From assembly GCA_041389885.1 (NCBI GenBank), contig JAWKRB010000052.1, positions 1 to 32,249 of the forward strand: a stretch of DNA of 32,249 bases, written 5' to 3'. This document shows, piece after piece, positions 30,649 to 32,249 of this stretch (its first letter is position 1; each line of letters begins with the position of its first letter). The notes beneath the pieces were generated by a model. That model had not been told where the DNA came from, did not search any database, and worked only from the letters and a program-made list of their open reading frames with translations. Made by a program: the position numbers and the translations under genes. Origin of the DNA: JAWKRB01 sp041389885. GTDB lineage: Bacteria > Myxococcota_A > Polyangia > Polyangiales > Ga0077539.

Positions 30649-32207
30649 GAACGACGATGGACACCGCCGACACCGACATCACCACCGTGGCCCCGACCGA
30701 CGACACCGCCGCCGAGCAGCTCGCGCGCATCGCGCTGGGGCTCATCGACGAGAGCGCGACCAACCCCCGCAAGCGCTTCGACGCCGCGAAGCTCAGCGAG
30801 CTCGCCGATGACATCAAGGCCCACGGCCTCATCCAGCCCGTGATCGTGCGGCCGCAGGGCGACCGCTACGAGCTCGTGGTGGGCGCGCGTCGCTTCCGCG
30901 CGTCGGCGCTCGCGGGGAGCACCACGATCCTCGCCCGCGTGCGGGACTACTCCGACCGCGAGGTCTGCGAGGTGCAGCTCACCGAGAACGGCCAGCGCGA
31001 CGACGTGCACCCGCTCGAAGAGGCCGACGGCTACGAGCACCTCCGCGCGCAGGGCGCCGCGCTCGAGGAGCTCGCGGCGCGCACCGGCAAGAGCGTGAGC
31101 TACGTCCGGCACCGGCTGCAGTACTGCGCGCTTTGCCCCGAGGCCCGCGAGGCCTTCTTCGACGGCAGGCTCTCGCCCGCGACCGCTCTCCTGGTCGCGC
31201 GCATCCCGGTGGCGTCACTCCAGGTCGAGGCCGTCGCGAAGGTCACCGCCGTGGACTGGAGAGGCGAGACGCCGACCGTGCGCGAAGCGGGGGACCTCAT
31301 CCGCGGGCACTTCATGCTGAAGCTCGCCGACGCGCCCTTTGACCGCGGGGACGCGACGCTCACGTCGGCGGGCGCGTGCACGACGTGTCCGAAGCGCACT
31401 GGCGCGCAGCCCGAGCTCTTCGCCGACGTCGAGTCGGCCGACACCTGCACCGACCCGGTGTGCTTCGTCGAGAAGCGGGAGGTGAGCTGGCAGGCCGTGA
31501 CGAAGAAGGCGAAGGCCAAGGGTCAGGCGGTGCTCGGCGCCGCCGAGACGAAGAAGGTGTTCCCCTACGGGACCCACGTCGCCCACAACTGCGGCTACGT
31601 CGACGTGGCCGAGAAGAGCTACGCCTTCGACTACAAGACGCCGAAGGCGCTGTTGGGCAAGGGCAACCTCCCGCCGACCATGCTGGCGCGCGACCCGCAG
31701 GGCGGCGTGCACGAGCTCGTGAAGGCCGACGACCTGAAGAAGGCGCTGAAGGCCGCGGGTATCTCGGATGGGACTCGGGCCCTGGGGCCGAGCGGCGACG
31801 AGCAGAAGAAGATCCGCGAGCGCCTCGCGGTGCAGCGTGTGGCGATGGAGCGGGCCCTCGGGCAGATTGTGACCGCGGTCGAGGGCGACGAGGCGACGCT
31901 CGCTGTGTGGCGGTTCGTCGCGGGCTGCATCGTCGAGCGCGGGTGGTCCGACGAGTGCGCAGTGGTCGCGAAGCGGCGCGGCGTCGAGGTCGGGTCGAGG
32001 CACGCCACTGGAGAGGCGCTGACGGAGATCGCCGGGGAGATGTCCGAGAGCGAGCTGCGCGGCCTGGTGGTTGAGGTCCTCTGCGGGAGCCCGCCGAACA
32101 TGTACAGCTCCGGGCATTCGCATCGGCTCGTGAAGGCCTGCGAGCTCTACGGCATCGACCTGAAGGCCATCGAGCGCGAGGTCACCGCGGAGAGCGGTGC
32201 GAAGTGA
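30645..32207 (+). CDS. ParB/RepB/Spo0J-family protein with Cys motifs (520 aa)
   Basis: GTG 30645 overlaps the preceding stop; ATG 30657 is an alternative. The N-terminus has ATNPRKRFDAAKLSELADDI, then IQPVIVRPQGDRYELVVGAR with the ParB RRxRA-type box (GARRFRASAL), then NGQRDDVHPLEEADGYEHLR (ENxQR-like box). An HTH follows (LEELAARTGKSVSYVRHRLQ). Residues about 245-275 carry CTTCPKRTG and ESADTCTDPVCFVEKREVS, a probable zinc site, seen in phage and plasmid ParB relatives used in replication or segregation. The C-terminus is helical. No ParA is in the window. The role could be plasmid-like partition, transcription regulation or ParB-type nuclease function. Confidence 0.8.
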   Translation: MRTTMDTADTDITTVAPTDDTAAEQLARIALGLIDESATNPRKRFDAAKLSELADDIKAHGLIQPVIVRPQGDRYELVVGARRFRASALAGSTTILARVRDYSDREVCEVQLTENGQRDDVHPLEEADGYEHLRAQGAALEELAARTGKSVSYVRHRLQYCALCPEAREAFFDGRLSPATALLVARIPVASLQVEAVAKVTAVDWRGETPTVREAGDLIRGHFMLKLADAPFDRGDATLTSAGACTTCPKRTGAQPELFADVESADTCTDPVCFVEKREVSWQAVTKKAKAKGQAVLGAAETKKVFPYGTHVAHNCGYVDVAEKSYAFDYKTPKALLGKGNLPPTMLARDPQGGVHELVKADDLKKALKAAGISDGTRALGPSGDEQKKIRERLAVQRVAMERALGQIVTAVEGDEATLAVWRFVAGCIVERGWSDECAVVAKRRGVEVGSRHATGEALTEIAGEMSESELRGLVVEVLCGSPPNMYSSGHSHRLVKACELYGIDLKAIEREVTAESGAK

Positions 32208-32249
32208 GCGACCAGCCCTCGCTCCCCGGCATCGTCGCCGCCGAGCCGC
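32204..32249 (+). CDS. Start of a further early gene (cut by window edge)
   Basis: GTG 32204 overlaps the ParB-like stop as GTGA and stays open to the edge, reading VSDQPSLPGIVAAEP. Only 15 codons are seen, so no function can be given. The overlap shows that the rightward operon continues beyond the window. Confidence 0.45.
   Translation, partial: MSDQPSLPGIVAAEP

Noticed and set aside
1..32249. tRNA genes, insertion sequences, integrase and attachment sites
   Set aside because: No cloverleaf, transposase, recombinase motif or terminal repeat was seen in either strand.

Overview
The window is a temperate phage or prophage segment from a very GC-rich bacterium (about 70% GC by eye). The codon use would suit a myxobacterium or another GC-rich proteobacterium, but no host gene, tRNA or integrase is visible, so the host is an inference. 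Virion genes on the minus strand resemble Mu-like and lambda-like siphophage modules: terminase, DUF935-type portal, Mu F-like head protein, protease, major capsid protein, Gp36-like connector, tail tube, tail chaperones and tape measure. No MuA/MuB transposase is seen.

Layout. From 26.2 kb leftward to position 1 the minus strand is one long series of tightly overlapping genes. It starts with small regulators (25-26 kb). Next come a sigma-region-4-like protein, a Myb/SANT-like protein and a RecU-like nuclease (21-25 kb), then a prim-pol/D5 helicase (18.6-20.9 kb) with an iteron-rich putative origin beside it (18.3-18.6 kb). A set of small genes including a YspA-like SLOG protein follows (15.4-18.3 kb). 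The late genes run from the small terminase at 15.3 kb to the tape measure and further tail genes at the left edge. From 26.25 kb rightward the plus strand carries an immunity cassette (HTH repressor plus ImmA/IrrE-like peptidase) and an early operon with small zinc-binding or hypothetical proteins, a possible ssDNA-annealing protein and a ParB-like protein.

Control. Three copies of the perfect palindrome TTAGCTAA flank the repressor-peptidase pair. Two of them sit at the same place in two promoter-like sequences (TTG-N17-TAA, operator overlapping the -10), one facing left into the late/replication arm and one facing right into the recombination/ParB arm. This is a lambda-like two-armed switch with an ICEBs1-like ImmR/ImmA logic.

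Most unusual feature. Directly behind the major capsid gene are two 29-bp type I-E CRISPR-like repeats exactly 61 bp apart, enclosing one 32-bp spacer. There are no cas genes. The spacer resembles, at codon level, the start of the neighbouring small gene. This suggests a virus-borne mini-array aimed at relatives of this phage.

Caveat. Many genes are split by apparent single-base frameshifts (primase N-half, tape-measure N-part, 6.3-6.9 kb, protease, portal, repressor), while terminase, capsid, tail tube and ParB are open throughout. Either the assembly holds indel errors or the prophage is decaying. Coordinates of such genes span all recognisable pieces.
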